From contig NZ_FNJW01000008.1 in the NCBI RefSeq assembly GCF_900102725.1, positions 930,001 to 994,000 on the forward strand: a stretch of 64,000 nt of DNA, read 5' to 3'. The notes under the pieces are model-generated. The model searched no databases. It was not told the origin of the DNA and saw nothing but the letters and a program-made list of their open reading frames with translations. The DNA comes from Carnobacterium viridans (lineage in GTDB: Bacteria; Bacillota; Bacilli; Lactobacillales; Carnobacteriaceae). Of the stretch, positions 36,672 through 46,049 are shown one piece after another. The position numbers were made by a program, and so were the translations under genes. Position 1 is the first letter of the stretch. Each line of letters begins with the position of its first letter.

Positions 36672-37748
36672 ATGATTGAAGCTTCTGCACCTGGTAAGTT
36701 ATATATCGCGGGAGAATACGCCGTTGTTGAACCAGGTCATCCAGCTATTTTAGTAGCTGTAGACCAATTTATTACCGTATCACTTGAACAATCGGAACGC
36801 GTAGGAAGCATCACCTCTTTCCAATACGGAAATCTTCCCATTTTATGGAAACGTGAAAATGATCGTTTAGTACTTGATAAACGTGAAAATCCTTTTCATT
36901 ACATTTTAGCCGCTATTCGTTTGACCGAAGAATACGCAAAGGAACAAGGAAAAGAATTATCCTTTTACCACTTAACCGTTGACAGTGAATTAGACAGCTC
37001 ACAAGGAAAAAAATACGGTTTAGGTTCAAGTGCAGCTGTTACCGTTGCTACTGTTCAAGCATTGTGTCTTTTTTATGGCATTGAAGATAGTAAAAACGTT
37101 ATTTTCAAATTAGCAGCTTTGGCTCATTTATCGGTTAAAAGTAACGGTTCTTGTGGGGATGTTGCTGCCAGTGTTTATGGTGGATGGTTAGCCTTTACAA
37201 CTTTTGACCCTGAATGGGTATTAGAACAAAAAAAACATAACACAGTAAAAGAGTTGGTCGAAATGGAATGGCCACATTTATCATTCACACCATTAACTCC
37301 TCCAAAAGATTTGCGTTTAGTTATTGGATGGACTGGTTCGCCAGCATCGACTTCTCACTTAGTAGATGAAGTAACCAACAAACGCAGCCAAGATGCGATG
37401 GCATACGAAACTTTTTTAAAAGAAAGCAAACAGTGTGTTAATGCGATGATAGATGCTTTTCAAGAAGAAAATGTAACTGAGATTCAACGTCAAATAAGAA
37501 ATAATCGTCAACTTCTGCTTCAAATGAGTCAAGATACATCTGTTACGATCGAAACGCCTGCTTTAACCAAATTATGCGAAATGGCAGAAGAGCTTAAAGG
37601 AGCTGCTAAATCATCAGGTGCTGGCGGCGGCGATTGTGGAATTGTTATTTTCAACCGAAAAGAAGGCTTATTGTCACTGATTACAAATTGGGAAAAAGAA
37701 GGAATCATAAATCTTCCATTACACGTATTCAAAAAATCGGATCAGTAA
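36672..37748 (+). CDS. Phosphomevalonate kinase
   Basis: 358-residue GHMP kinase making mevalonate diphosphate. It has APGKLYIAGEYAVVEPGHPAIL, the ATP loop KYGLGSSAAVTVATVQ, NGSCGDVAASVYGGW and the C-terminal KSSGAGGGDCGI. AGGAGG is 8 nt before the ATG. Third gene of the operon; usual symbol pmk or mvaK2. Confidence 0.94.
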   Translation: MIEASAPGKLYIAGEYAVVEPGHPAILVAVDQFITVSLEQSERVGSITSFQYGNLPILWKRENDRLVLDKRENPFHYILAAIRLTEEYAKEQGKELSFYHLTVDSELDSSQGKKYGLGSSAAVTVATVQALCLFYGIEDSKNVIFKLAALAHLSVKSNGSCGDVAASVYGGWLAFTTFDPEWVLEQKKHNTVKELVEMEWPHLSFTPLTPPKDLRLVIGWTGSPASTSHLVDEVTNKRSQDAMAYETFLKESKQCVNAMIDAFQEENVTEIQRQIRNNRQLLLQMSQDTSVTIETPALTKLCEMAEELKGAAKSSGAGGGDCGIVIFNRKEGLLSLITNWEKEGIINLPLHVFKKSDQ

Positions 37749-37790
37749 TGCCCCCTTTCTTATGGATAAAAAATGTTGGAGGATCACACT

Positions 37791-38858
37791 ATGAAACCTA
37801 CGAATAACCGAAAAAATGAACATGTTTCATTAGCCGAAAAATTTGCTAAAGAGACCCGCAAATCAGATTTTGATTCTTTCCGTTTTGTTCACCATTCTTT
37901 TCCTGAAATGAGCGTAGCTGATGCATCTATCTCTACTTCATTTGCAGGACTAGAAATGGCTTCCCCTTTTTACATTAATGCGATGACTGGTGGCAGCACT
38001 TGGACAAAAAAGGTAAATGAAAAATTAGCTTTGATTGCTCGCGAAACTGGAATCGCTATGGCAACAGGTTCAATCAGTGCGGCTCTTAAAGATCATTCTG
38101 TTGAAGACAGTTACACCATTGTCAGAGAAGTTAATCCAAATGGGACGGTTTTTGCTAACTTAGGCACAGGTCAAACACTTGAAAATGCTAAGAAAGCTGT
38201 TGACTTAATTCAAGCGGATGCGCTTCAGATTCATGTAAACTCGCCGCAAGAAATTGTTATGCCAGAAGGCGATCGTGATTTTTCCAATTGGTTAACAGAA
38301 TTAGAAAACATTGTTCACCATTTAGCTGTACCTGTCATCGTTAAAGAAGTTGGGTTCGGAATGAGCCGAGAAACTATCCAGCAATTGACTTCAATTGGTG
38401 TAAAAACTATTGATATTAGTGGACAAGGTGGAACAAATTTTGCCCAGATTGAAAACTATCGCCGGACTACCGAGAAATTTGATTATTTAGAAGACTGGGG
38501 ACAATCAACCGTTATTTCTTTAGTAGAAGCTCAGCCTTTTATCAATGAAATAGACCTATTGGCCTCTGGAGGTATACGCAACCCCTTAGACATCGTTAAA
38601 GCCTTATCTCTGGGAGCAAAAGGTGTTGGCATTTCAGGTCTCTTCTTGCATATGGCATTAAGAGATGGTGTAGAAGCTACTATTCTAGAAGTAAATGCTT
38701 GGAAGAATCAAATTGCATCGATTATGACTCTTCTTGGGAAGAAATCGATCAAAGATTTAAGTCAAGCCGATATTATCTTGCTTGGAGAAGTAAAAGATTG
38801 GTGCGAACTTCGCAAGATCGATGCTTCGATCTTTGCTAATCGCTCTTCACAACATTAG
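37791..38858 (+). CDS. fni: Type 2 isopentenyl-diphosphate delta-isomerase
   Basis: 355-residue FMN- and NADPH-dependent enzyme that interconverts isopentenyl and dimethylallyl diphosphate. It has RKNEHVSLAEKF, PFYINAMTGGS, LQIHVNSPQEIVMPEGDR, DISGQGGTNFAQIEN and the FMN-phosphate loop ASGGIRNPLDIVKALSLGA. I chose the ATG at 37791 with GGAGG 8 nt upstream; an ATG 18 nt earlier overlaps the ribosome site. Last gene of the mevalonate operon. Confidence 0.95.
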   Translation: MKPTNNRKNEHVSLAEKFAKETRKSDFDSFRFVHHSFPEMSVADASISTSFAGLEMASPFYINAMTGGSTWTKKVNEKLALIARETGIAMATGSISAALKDHSVEDSYTIVREVNPNGTVFANLGTGQTLENAKKAVDLIQADALQIHVNSPQEIVMPEGDRDFSNWLTELENIVHHLAVPVIVKEVGFGMSRETIQQLTSIGVKTIDISGQGGTNFAQIENYRRTTEKFDYLEDWGQSTVISLVEAQPFINEIDLLASGGIRNPLDIVKALSLGAKGVGISGLFLHMALRDGVEATILEVNAWKNQIASIMTLLGKKSIKDLSQADIILLGEVKDWCELRKIDASIFANRSSQH

Positions 38859-38868
38859 TGCTTCTACT

Positions 38869-38927
38869 AAATAGACAACTAAGGTCAGCCATTGAATTCA
38901 ATGGCTGACCTTAGTTGTCTATTTTTT
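38869..38927. terminator. Bidirectional terminator after fni
   Basis: An almost perfect ~27-bp palindrome (AAATAGACAACTAAGG..., centre GAATTC) followed by seven T residues. It separates the mevalonate operon from a convergent GNAT gene. Confidence 0.95.
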
Positions 38928-39713
38928 TTATACTTCTTTATTTTTTAGCATGATCCACTTTTGTGTATCCTTAAAGCCCAAGTGTTGATACAATCGGCCA
39001 GCATCCGGATTGGAGTAAAATAAACAAGCCGTTTTATTCTCTCTGTTACAATAACTCACTAAGGCAGACACTACAGCTGTTGCGTATCCCTGTTTACGGT
39101 AACTTTCAATTGTGCCAACAGCTAGTATCATACCTGAAAGTTTTGTTTCAATTGCAATTCTACCAGAGGAAATAATCTTACCATTTTCATCTTTGATGAC
39201 TTGGATTCCATTCTTATTTAAGTCCAAGTCATTTGCAATTTCTTCAATCGTTTGTTCATGCTTCATACCCATTTCTTTTAGAAAATCAATATAGGATTGA
39301 ATAGCTTCTTTATCTAAGGGAACAACTTGTTGAAGAAGTGGACTTTCCATTTCTAGCTCTTTGCACTCAGCCAAAAAGGTTTCTTCTTTTTCATACTCCG
39401 TAAACTCTTCTTCATATTGAGCAATGACTTCCTCATTGCCAGAGATATACATAGGACTCAAACTTTGGATTAAAGGTAAGAAAGTATCAAATCCTTCAAA
39501 ATCTCTTCCATGGATTGGCATAAGATTTTCTTTATAACGCACTAAGACACCAATAATGTCATCTTTATTATTGACATAAGCCCATACATCTACATCAAAA
39601 TGCTCAACTCCATATGTTTCAATATCGCCAATAGCAAACAAATTTACGCTTGGGTCTTGATAGAGAAAATTCAATACATCTTCTCGTTTACTTTCATCAC
39701 ATTTATAAATCAT
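38928..39713 (-). CDS. GNAT family N-acetyltransferase, two-domain (261 aa)
   Basis: 261 residues: N-terminal ~120-residue domain without recognisable motif, then a GNAT domain with SGMILAVGTIESYRKQGYATAVVSALVSYC (acetyl-CoA loop RKQGYA) and CLFYSNPDAGRLYQHLGFK. This layout is seen in FR47-like/GNAT proteins of Firmicutes. Substrate unknown. The start MIYKCDESKREDVLNFL has GGAGG upstream. Confidence 0.85.
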   Translation of the reverse strand: MIYKCDESKREDVLNFLYQDPSVNLFAIGDIETYGVEHFDVDVWAYVNNKDDIIGVLVRYKENLMPIHGRDFEGFDTFLPLIQSLSPMYISGNEEVIAQYEEEFTEYEKEETFLAECKELEMESPLLQQVVPLDKEAIQSYIDFLKEMGMKHEQTIEEIANDLDLNKNGIQVIKDENGKIISSGRIAIETKLSGMILAVGTIESYRKQGYATAVVSALVSYCNRENKTACLFYSNPDAGRLYQHLGFKDTQKWIMLKNKEV

Positions 39714-39818
39714 TTTCGTTCTTCCTCCCCAATAAAGGCCTTAGTCCCTTAAGTATACTTTTTCAGCAAAATAATTGTAGCATTTTGCACTTCATTTGAA
39801 TATTTATTCTTTATTTTT

Positions 39819-40142
39819 TTAAAACATATACACCATTAAAGTGATTGCAGAGATTCCTAATACCATAGACCATAAAAGACTTTTTGTTTTATAGGCCACG
39901 AAAAAGACAATAACAGAAGGGATTAGTTTTATATTATTTATTGGATCAACGTTAAATTGGCCTTCCCAGAAGAAAATATCCGAAAATATTAGTGCTGCAA
40001 ATATGGATACAGGAATAAAGGACATCCATTTTGAAATTTTATCTGGTACGGAACGATTGCTTAAAACAAGCATTGGCAATACCCGAGGGATGAATGTAAC
40101 GATTGCCATGCCTAGGATCAACTGCAGTTGCTGACTAGTCAT
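39819..40142 (-). CDS. azlD: Branched-chain amino acid export subunit AzlD
   Basis: 107 residues, four membrane segments, AzlD family (TFIPRVLPMLVLSNRSVPDKISKWMSFIPVSIFAALIF). With AzlC it forms an exporter for branched-chain amino acids or analogues. It overlaps azlC by 8 nt. No transport substrate can be read directly. Confidence 0.9.
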   Translation of the reverse strand: MTSQQLQLILGMAIVTFIPRVLPMLVLSNRSVPDKISKWMSFIPVSIFAALIFSDIFFWEGQFNVDPINNIKLIPSVIVFFVAYKTKSLLWSMVLGISAITLMVYMF

Positions 40143-40854
40143 AGTCTATTCCCTCATTTCCTATTTTTACTCTTTTGTTCGTTAAATATTCATCAGTAAA
40201 ATAGCCGATAAAAGAAGCTAAGATTGCCGCAATCACTAGTGCAATTGTATGTTGTAAGAGAATCATAAAAACAACAGCTAATACTCCAGCTGTCAAACCC
40301 ACAAAAAAGTACAGTTTAGATACAAACTGATTGACTAGCAAACTGATAAACATAGCGATTAAAACATAATTTATGATTGTTGTATCAATAACCCAAGCAC
40401 TCCCGACAATTGCACCAATAAAGGTACTTAAAGACCATGTGAGGTAATTCAAGGTATTGATCGATAAAGCTTTATTTGCAGTCCACTCATGATTTTTAAA
40501 TTGATTGTAATTAATAGCAAATGACTCATCCGCTAGAGTGTGACTGAAAAAAAGAGTAAATGGTAGAGACGTTTTTTTGATAAAACTTGACATACTGGAG
40601 CTCATTAATAAATGACGCAGATTTAAAAAGAATGTCATGGTAATAATTGCTGGAATTGAAGCTCCCATACTTACCATTGAAGCCGCCATAAATTGAGCTG
40701 CTCCTCCAAAAACGAGTAAACTCATTGCTAAAATAGTTACCGCATTGAATCCTGCGTCATATAAAACCATACCACCGGCTAATCCCAATGGCACATAACT
40801 GATCATGACTGGATAAATCACTTTTAATCCATCCATCCAATCTTGTTTTTTCAT
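40135..40854 (-). CDS. azlC: Branched-chain amino acid export subunit AzlC
   Basis: 239-residue membrane protein with AzlC-family segments (SYVPLGLAGGMVLYDAGFN, FGGAAQFMAASMVSMGA, FFLNLRHLLMSSSMS, SHTLADESFA). It is the large subunit, translated before azlD with an overlap. AGGAGGGA precedes the ATG. No regulator gene is adjacent. Confidence 0.92.
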   Translation of the reverse strand: MKKQDWMDGLKVIYPVMISYVPLGLAGGMVLYDAGFNAVTILAMSLLVFGGAAQFMAASMVSMGASIPAIITMTFFLNLRHLLMSSSMSSFIKKTSLPFTLFFSHTLADESFAINYNQFKNHEWTANKALSINTLNYLTWSLSTFIGAIVGSAWVIDTTIINYVLIAMFISLLVNQFVSKLYFFVGLTAGVLAVVFMILLQHTIALVIAAILASFIGYFTDEYLTNKRVKIGNEGIDYD

Positions 40855-41033
40855 TTTTCAATCCCTCCTAACGAACGTGTAACAGCTAGTATATCACATT
40901 GTCATGTTTTTTTAGTAGAACTTCTCGTTAATTAGCGCTACGAAAAAGTTGGATTAATTTAATTAGATTGTAACTCTTTCCCACTTTTGATAATGTAAAC
41001 CTATTGAATGACGCATGAAAGGAGTCAGTATAC

Positions 41034-41243
41034 ATGTTAAAAAGAATAGTCATTGGATCTTTCTTTGTTAGTATTGCTTATTTTTTAGTGTACTTTTTTG
41101 TACCCGCACTTAAAAATGCTGTTTATAGTGGAGGCTTTTGGGCTATCTTGCACGCTTTAATGGGTGTCATCTTAATCGTTGGTATTTTTGGTATTATTCT
41201 TTATGTTCTTTACTATTTATTTTCGGATCCACATAAAAAATGA
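41034..41243 (+). CDS. Small two-TM membrane protein (69 aa)
   Basis: 69 residues with membrane segments at about 5-25 and 37-62 and a basic tail (SDPHKK). AAAGGAG is 9 nt before the ATG and a strong terminator follows, so expression is likely. Family not recognised. Confidence 0.7.
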   Translation: MLKRIVIGSFFVSIAYFLVYFFVPALKNAVYSGGFWAILHALMGVILIVGIFGIILYVLYYLFSDPHKK

Positions 41244-41279
41244 AAAAAGAGTGTTGAGAAAAACCTCAACACTCTTTTT
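41242..41279. terminator. Bidirectional terminator between small membrane protein gene and pdp
   Basis: Stem AAAAAAGAGTGTTGAG with complement, loop AAAAAC, T-tracts in both directions. Confidence 0.93.
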
Positions 41280-41286
41280 TCATTTT

Positions 41287-42588
41287 TTAATTTAAGATAA
41301 CTTCATGAATTAAAGGAATTGGTGTAGCTGAATCAGCTATTGTGATACCTTCCCAGATTTTTTGTTCTACCTCTGGAACTTCTTCTTGATTGGTGTGGAT
41401 CGTCAGTAACGGTTCACCCTTTTTAACAGCGTCGCCTACTTTTTTATGCAAGACAATCCCTACTGCTAAATCAATTTCGCTTTCTTTTGTTGCTCGTCCA
41501 GCACCTAACATCATAGCTGCGATTCCCAACTCATCCGCTATAATTTCTGAAACGTATCCGTCTCTATTTGCTAAAACATCAATTTGGTAATCTGATTTTG
41601 GCAATAACTCTGGATTATCAATAACGCTCGTGTCTCCGCCTTGAGAAGCAATAAATGTTTTAAATTTTTCAAGTGCTTTACCATTGCTAATGGATTCTTC
41701 TAATAAAGATCTTGCTTCATCTAAATCTTTTCCTATGCCAGCTAAGTGAACCATTTGACTTCCTAACGTTAAACACAAGTCCATTAAATCAGCAGGTCCT
41801 TTACCATTTAAAGCGTCAATCGCTTCTTTAACTTCTAAAGCATTCCCAATTGCAAAACCTAGTGGTTGACTCATATCAGAAATAACGGCCATTGTATTAC
41901 GTCCAACGCGGTTTCCGATTTGAACCATAGCGTGAGCTAACAATCTAGCATCATCTGTTGTCTTCATGAAGGCTCCAGCGCCTGTTTTCACATCTAATAC
42001 GATAGCATCTGCTCCGGCTGCTATTTTTTTACTCATGATCGAACTTGCAATCAATGGAATAGATTCAACTGTGCTTGTTACGTCTCTTAGAGCATACAAT
42101 TTTTTATCTGCTGGTGTTAAGTTACCGGATTGCCCGATTACAGCTACTTTATTTTCATTTACTAATTCAATAAATTTCTCTTGAGTCAATTCTACGTTAA
42201 ACCCTGGAATGGCTTCTAATTTATCAATTGTCCCACCTGTGTGACCAAGACCGCGCCCGCTCATCTTAGCCATTGGAATACCTAAACTTGCTACTAGAGG
42301 CGCTAAAACAAGCGTTGTCGTATCGCCTACTCCACCTGTGGAGTGTTTGTCTACCTTCACGCCTTCAATGGCCGACAAATCAATTTCTTCACCAGAGTGA
42401 ACGATACTCATCGTTAGATCACTTTTTTCACGATCATCCATATCTTTAAAGTAAATTGCCATCAACATTGCACTCATTTGGTACTCTGGAATTTTACCTT
42501 CTGTATATTCTTCGATCATGGTAGTGATCTCTTCAGTAGTTAATGCATTTCCATGTTGTTTTTTTGTAATCAAATCGACCATTCTCAT
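41287..42588 (-). CDS. pdp: Pyrimidine-nucleoside phosphorylase
   Basis: 433 residues, thymidine/pyrimidine phosphorylase family, releasing the base and (deoxy)ribose 1-phosphate. It begins [19 protein letters not shown] and has the phosphate-binding [42 protein letters not shown] and a C-terminal biotinyl-like domain ([19 protein letters not shown]). AAAGGAG is 10 nt upstream of the first ATG. rpiA lies upstream on the same strand, consistent with pentose recycling. Confidence 0.95.
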   Translation of the reverse strand: MRMVDLITKKQHGNALTTEEITTMIEEYTEGKIPEYQMSAMLMAIYFKDMDDREKSDLTMSIVHSGEEIDLSAIEGVKVDKHSTGGVGDTTTLVLAPLVASLGIPMAKMSGRGLGHTGGTIDKLEAIPGFNVELTQEKFIELVNENKVAVIGQSGNLTPADKKLYALRDVTSTVESIPLIASSIMSKKIAAGADAIVLDVKTGAGAFMKTTDDARLLAHAMVQIGNRVGRNTMAVISDMSQPLGFAIGNALEVKEAIDALNGKGPADLMDLCLTLGSQMVHLAGIGKDLDEARSLLEESISNGKALEKFKTFIASQGGDTSVIDNPELLPKSDYQIDVLANRDGYVSEIIADELGIAAMMLGAGRATKESEIDLAVGIVLHKKVGDAVKKGEPLLTIHTNQEEVPEVEQKIWEGITIADSATPIPLIHEVILN

Positions 42589-42640
42589 TTAACTGATGCT
42601 CCTTTATTTAAATTGATTCGTTTATCTTACCACAATCTTC

Positions 42641-42656
42641 AAAAAAACGTTTTCAT
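42641..42656 (-). promoter_or_regulatory. cre-like sequence upstream of pdp (weak)
   Basis: Minus strand GATGAAAACGTTTTTTTG: the first twelve bases of TGAAAACGTTTTTT fit the CcpA cre consensus TGWAANCGNTNWCA and the last two do not. It lies ~55 nt before the pdp ATG. Catabolite control of nucleoside use would make sense, but the match is incomplete. Confidence 0.3.
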
Positions 42657-42734
42657 CACTTGTGTATTCTAACAATTTCCTCATCATTCGCCAATCTTTC
42701 AGCCATAGTGATCTTCTGGATCGTCCTTTTGTTT

Positions 42735-43406
42735 TTAGCGTGCCTCGATGATTTCTAAACCGGATTCACGCCCTACAATGATGGTATTCACACGATCAAG
42801 AAACAAGCCATGTTCCATAACCCCTGTTAATCCGTCTAACCATAAAGCTAATGATTGAGGATCTTCTATCTTAGCTATATGTAAATCAATGATATAATGT
42901 CCGCCATCTGTTAAATAGTTCTCGTCAGTCTCATTTTTTCTCATCGACGGCTGGAACCCTTTTTCATCAAATATCCGCATCAATTGCTGACTGCCATAAG
43001 GCAATACTTCTACTGGTAAAGGAAATGCGCCCAATGTTTCGACCATTTTACTCTCATCAACAATCCATATCACTTTTTTTGAATAATCTGCAACAATTTT
43101 TTCGAATAGAAGAGCTCCTCCTCCACCTTTTACCCCTTGATAATGAGCATCAATTTCATCAGCACCGTCAATCGTTACATCTACTTTTTCAACTTCGTCA
43201 ATTGTTTTTAGCAGAATTCCTAACTGCTCAGCTTGTTCTTTTGTACGAGTGGAAGTTGTTACTCCAGTAATCGTCAATCCTTCTTTAACGCGCTTTCCCA
43301 AAGCTTCAACCATATAGTAAGCCGTTGACCCAGTTCCTAATCCAACAACCATACCTTCTGTTACGTATTCTGCTGCTTTTTCTCCAACTAATTGTTTTAA
43401 ATTCAT
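42735..43406 (-). CDS. rpiA: Ribose-5-phosphate isomerase A
   Basis: 223-residue enzyme of the pentose-phosphate pathway. It has GLGTGSTAYYMVEALG, TIDGADEID, VKGGGGALLFEKIVA and the C-terminal TGVMEHGLFLDRV. AGGAGG is 9 nt before the ATG. A TATACT -10-like box lies about 30 nt upstream on the minus strand. The hairpin-repeat array starts ~165 nt upstream of the gene. Confidence 0.96.
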   Translation of the reverse strand: MNLKQLVGEKAAEYVTEGMVVGLGTGSTAYYMVEALGKRVKEGLTITGVTTSTRTKEQAEQLGILLKTIDEVEKVDVTIDGADEIDAHYQGVKGGGGALLFEKIVADYSKKVIWIVDESKMVETLGAFPLPVEVLPYGSQQLMRIFDEKGFQPSMRKNETDENYLTDGGHYIIDLHIAKIEDPQSLALWLDGLTGVMEHGLFLDRVNTIIVGRESGLEIIEAR

Positions 43407-43569
43407 ACCTATGATCCTCCTGATGCGTACTTTTATTCACTATTAGTATAGCATAACGCTTACTCTATAAAGTATGAACAACTAAAAATAATGCTTAAAA
43501 AGGGAGTGATTTTGCTATTTCGTTTTTATTAACGGCTACTTCATTTCTATGTTCAAATAGATTTTAAAT

Positions 43570-43905
43570 GGGACAAACTTCTATTAAATCTCTACACGTT
43601 TGTCCTTTTTTCTTACTTTTGGGACAAACTTTCCGTAAACCTCTCACGTTTGTCCTTTTTCATTACTTTTGGGACAAACTTTCCATAAACCTCTCACGTT
43701 TGTCCTTTTTCATTACTTTTGGGACAAACTTTCCATAAACCTCTCACGTTTGTCCTTTTTCATTACTTTTGGGACAAACTTTCCATAAACCTCTCACGTT
43801 TGTCCATTTTTCTTACTTTTGGGACAAACTTTCTGTAAACCTCTCACGTTTGTCCTTTTTTCTTACTTTTGGGACAAACTTTCCATAAACCTCTCACGTT
43901 TGTCC
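43570..43905. repeat. Tandem array of seven 50-bp hairpin units
   Basis: Units begin at 43570, 43621, 43671, 43721, 43771, 43821 and 43871; spacing is 51 then exactly 50 bp. Each reads GGGACAAACTTTCC, a purine, TAAACCTCTCACGTTTGTCC, then T-rich ending CATTACTTTT or CTTACTTTT. GGACAAAC and GTTTGTCC in every unit form an 8-bp stem with an 18-nt loop, followed on the plus strand by TTTTT, so each looks like a weak plus-strand terminator. Inner units are nearly identical; the outer ones carry most substitutions. It is not CRISPR: no variable spacers. The 739-bp gap 43407-44145 holds this array and two terminators. Confidence 0.93.
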
Positions 43906-43911
43906 ATTAAA

Positions 43912-43955
43912 CAAAAAACCTCGCTGAAGTAGTCACTTCAGCGAGTTTTTTTGTT
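43912..43955. terminator. Strong bidirectional hairpin next to the array
   Basis: Stem CTCGCTGAAGT / ACTTCAGCGAG with loop AGTC (43920-43945), A-tract before and seven T after. It lies just left of the pot operon's own terminator. Confidence 0.9.
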
Positions 43956-44058
43956 TTCTTATCGAGGATAACTGGAATATTCCGCTTTTGAAAATAGCTG
44001 TGTGTCTTTCAGGGTCTTTTCGCATCCTTTAGTTGAGTTGCGCATACCAGACTTTCGG

Positions 44059-44104
44059 AAAAAACGTAATTCTTGCAGGGATGAAACATCCCTTACAGAA
44101 TTAC
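44059..44104 (-). terminator. Terminator of the pot operon
   Basis: Minus-strand stem GTAATTCTGTAAGGGATG with CATCCCTGCAAGAATTAC around TTT, then GTTTTTT. It lies ~45 nt after the potD stop. A 60-codon reading frame across 43959-44141 overlaps it and is not credible. Confidence 0.88.
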
Positions 44105-44145
44105 TTGTTTTTCTGTCAAGTCTAAGCGGTATGCTACACATCCTT

Positions 44146-45219
44146 TTACTTTCTGTGCATTTTGAATTCTAGGAAGTAGTCGTTGTAGATTCCGATGTAT
44201 TCGGAGCCTAGGTCTTCGTAGACTTCTAGGTTTTTCATGGTTTCTTCATTTGGATAAAATTGTTCATCTTCTGTTATTTCAGATGGCAAGAGTTCTAATG
44301 CTGTTTTATTAGGCGTTGAGTAGCCTACGTACTCGGCATTTTGTGCTGCATTTTCTGGTTCTAGCATAAAGTTAATAAATGCATAAGCTGCATCAAAGTT
44401 TTTAGCCGTTTTTGGAATAACAAAATTATCAAACCATAAATTTGAGCCCTCGCTCGGAATGACGTAATGCAGATTTTCGTTTTCCCATAACATTTCAGAT
44501 GCCTCACCAGAAAAAGTAACGGCTACTGAAGCTTCTTCTTGGATCATATACATTTTGATTTCGTCTGCAACAATAGCTTTTACGTTAGGCGTAAAACTGC
44601 CTAATTTTTCAGCTGCAGCAACTAGTTGTTCGTCATCTTTTGAATTTAGAGAATGTCCTTCACTATCTAATGATAAACCGATAATTTCACGCGCTCCATC
44701 AATCAACATGACTTTATTTTTTAAATCTGGATTCCATAAATCATCCCAATGTTGAATGGCATCTTCATCCACAAATTTATCATTGTAGATGATTCCTAAT
44801 GTTCCCCAGAAGTAAGGAATAGAGTATTGATTATCTGGGTCAAAGGGTTGATCCAAGAATTGAGCATCAATATGATTGAGTCCTTTAATTTTGGACTGAT
44901 CTAATTCAATCAATAAATTTTCATCGATCATTCTTTCAATCATGTATTCACTAGGAACGGCTAAATCATAATTCGTTCCACCTTGTTCTATTTTTGTGTA
45001 CATTGCTTCGTTAGAATCGAAGGTTTCATAGGTTACTCGATAGCCCGTTTCCTCTTCAAATTTGGTAATCAATTCTGGGTCAATGTAATCTCCCCAGTTA
45101 TACAAATTCAAACTATTTTCTCCGGTAATTCCTTGAGCCTTTTCGAGTTGATCTGCACCGAGGTATAATCCCCCACAAACTACAAGAATAGCTAAAACCA
45201 TGAATAGTAATTTTTTCAT
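44146..45219 (-). CDS. potD: Spermidine/putrescine-binding protein PotD
   Basis: 357-residue extracellular solute-binding protein of the polyamine ABC importer. An N-terminal hydrophobic segment (LLFMVLAILVVCGGLYLG) anchors or exports it; VVC is not a strict lipobox. The mature part begins NSLNLYNWGDYIDPELITKFEEETG, with YDLAVPSEYMIERM, PYFWGTLGIIYN and NFVIPKTAKNFDAAYAFINFML. It overlaps potC by 4 nt. Confidence 0.95.
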   Translation of the reverse strand: MKKLLFMVLAILVVCGGLYLGADQLEKAQGITGENSLNLYNWGDYIDPELITKFEEETGYRVTYETFDSNEAMYTKIEQGGTNYDLAVPSEYMIERMIDENLLIELDQSKIKGLNHIDAQFLDQPFDPDNQYSIPYFWGTLGIIYNDKFVDEDAIQHWDDLWNPDLKNKVMLIDGAREIIGLSLDSEGHSLNSKDDEQLVAAAEKLGSFTPNVKAIVADEIKMYMIQEEASVAVTFSGEASEMLWENENLHYVIPSEGSNLWFDNFVIPKTAKNFDAAYAFINFMLEPENAAQNAEYVGYSTPNKTALELLPSEITEDEQFYPNEETMKNLEVYEDLGSEYIGIYNDYFLEFKMHRK

Positions 45220-46049
45220 CGCATGCCCACCGCCTCAGCATGTTGTCGTTTTTTGTTCTTTTGTTTTTTTGTTAAATTGTGCTGTTGGATAAAGTAATAA
45301 CCAATCACTAGAATCAATGCAAAAACAAACATTAAAGCACTTAGAGCATTGATTTCCAAGCTCACTCCTTGTCGAGCTCGTGAGTAAATCTCTACAGCTA
45401 AGGTTGTGAACCCATTTCCTGTGACAAAGAAGGTTACCGCAAAATCATCTAACGAGTAAGTAAACGCCATAAAATAACCTGCTAAAATACCCGGAGTAAT
45501 GCTGGGAAGAACTACTTTTGTCAGTACTTGCCAAGTATTTGCACCTAAATCTCGTGCTGCTTTAATCATCGTATCATTCATTTCTTGCAACTTTGGCAAC
45601 ACCATTAACACGACAATCGGAATACTAAAAGCAACATGGGATAACAATACTGATATAAACCCTAGACGAAATCCGATAAAGGTAAACAAGATCAAAAAAC
45701 TTGCCCCTATAATCACGTCAGGAGAAACCAACAAAATATTATTGAAGCTTAGTACAGCATTTCTTGTTTTCCTTTTTTTCAAAAAGTAAATTCCAATTGC
45801 TCCAAATGTTCCGATAGTTGTTGCTAATAATGAAGACAGCAACGCAATGAGAAGGGTATCTAAAACAATACCGATCAATCGTGTATCTTCAAATACTGAG
45901 ACATAATTATCTAGTGTAAAACCTGTAAAACTATTCATTGTTCCGCCATCATTAAACGAGTAAAAGATCAAGAAAGCAATCGGTGCATACAAAACGATAA
46001 AGACAAAAATCAAGTAGAGGTTGGACCACTTAAATCGCTTTTTTTTCAT
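45216..46049 (-). CDS. potC: Polyamine ABC transporter permease PotC
   Basis: 277 residues, six membrane segments, with the EAA-type cytoplasmic loop KAARDLGANTWQVLTKVVLPSITPGILAGY that docks on PotA. It overlaps potB by 4 nt and potD by 4 nt. The tail is Lys/Arg-rich. Confidence 0.95.
   Translation of the reverse strand: MKKKRFKWSNLYLIFVFIVLYAPIAFLIFYSFNDGGTMNSFTGFTLDNYVSVFEDTRLIGIVLDTLLIALLSSLLATTIGTFGAIGIYFLKKRKTRNAVLSFNNILLVSPDVIIGASFLILFTFIGFRLGFISVLLSHVAFSIPIVVLMVLPKLQEMNDTMIKAARDLGANTWQVLTKVVLPSITPGILAGYFMAFTYSLDDFAVTFFVTGNGFTTLAVEIYSRARQGVSLEINALSALMFVFALILVIGYYFIQQHNLTKKQKNKKRQHAEAVGMR

Noticed and set aside
43570-43905. CRISPR array
   Set aside because: The whole 50-bp unit repeats with only scattered substitutions; there are no distinct spacers, and no cas genes are in the window.
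43959-44141. 60-codon minus-strand reading frame after potD
   Set aside because: It lies across the pot terminator hairpin, has no ribosome site, and an unlikely amino-acid composition.
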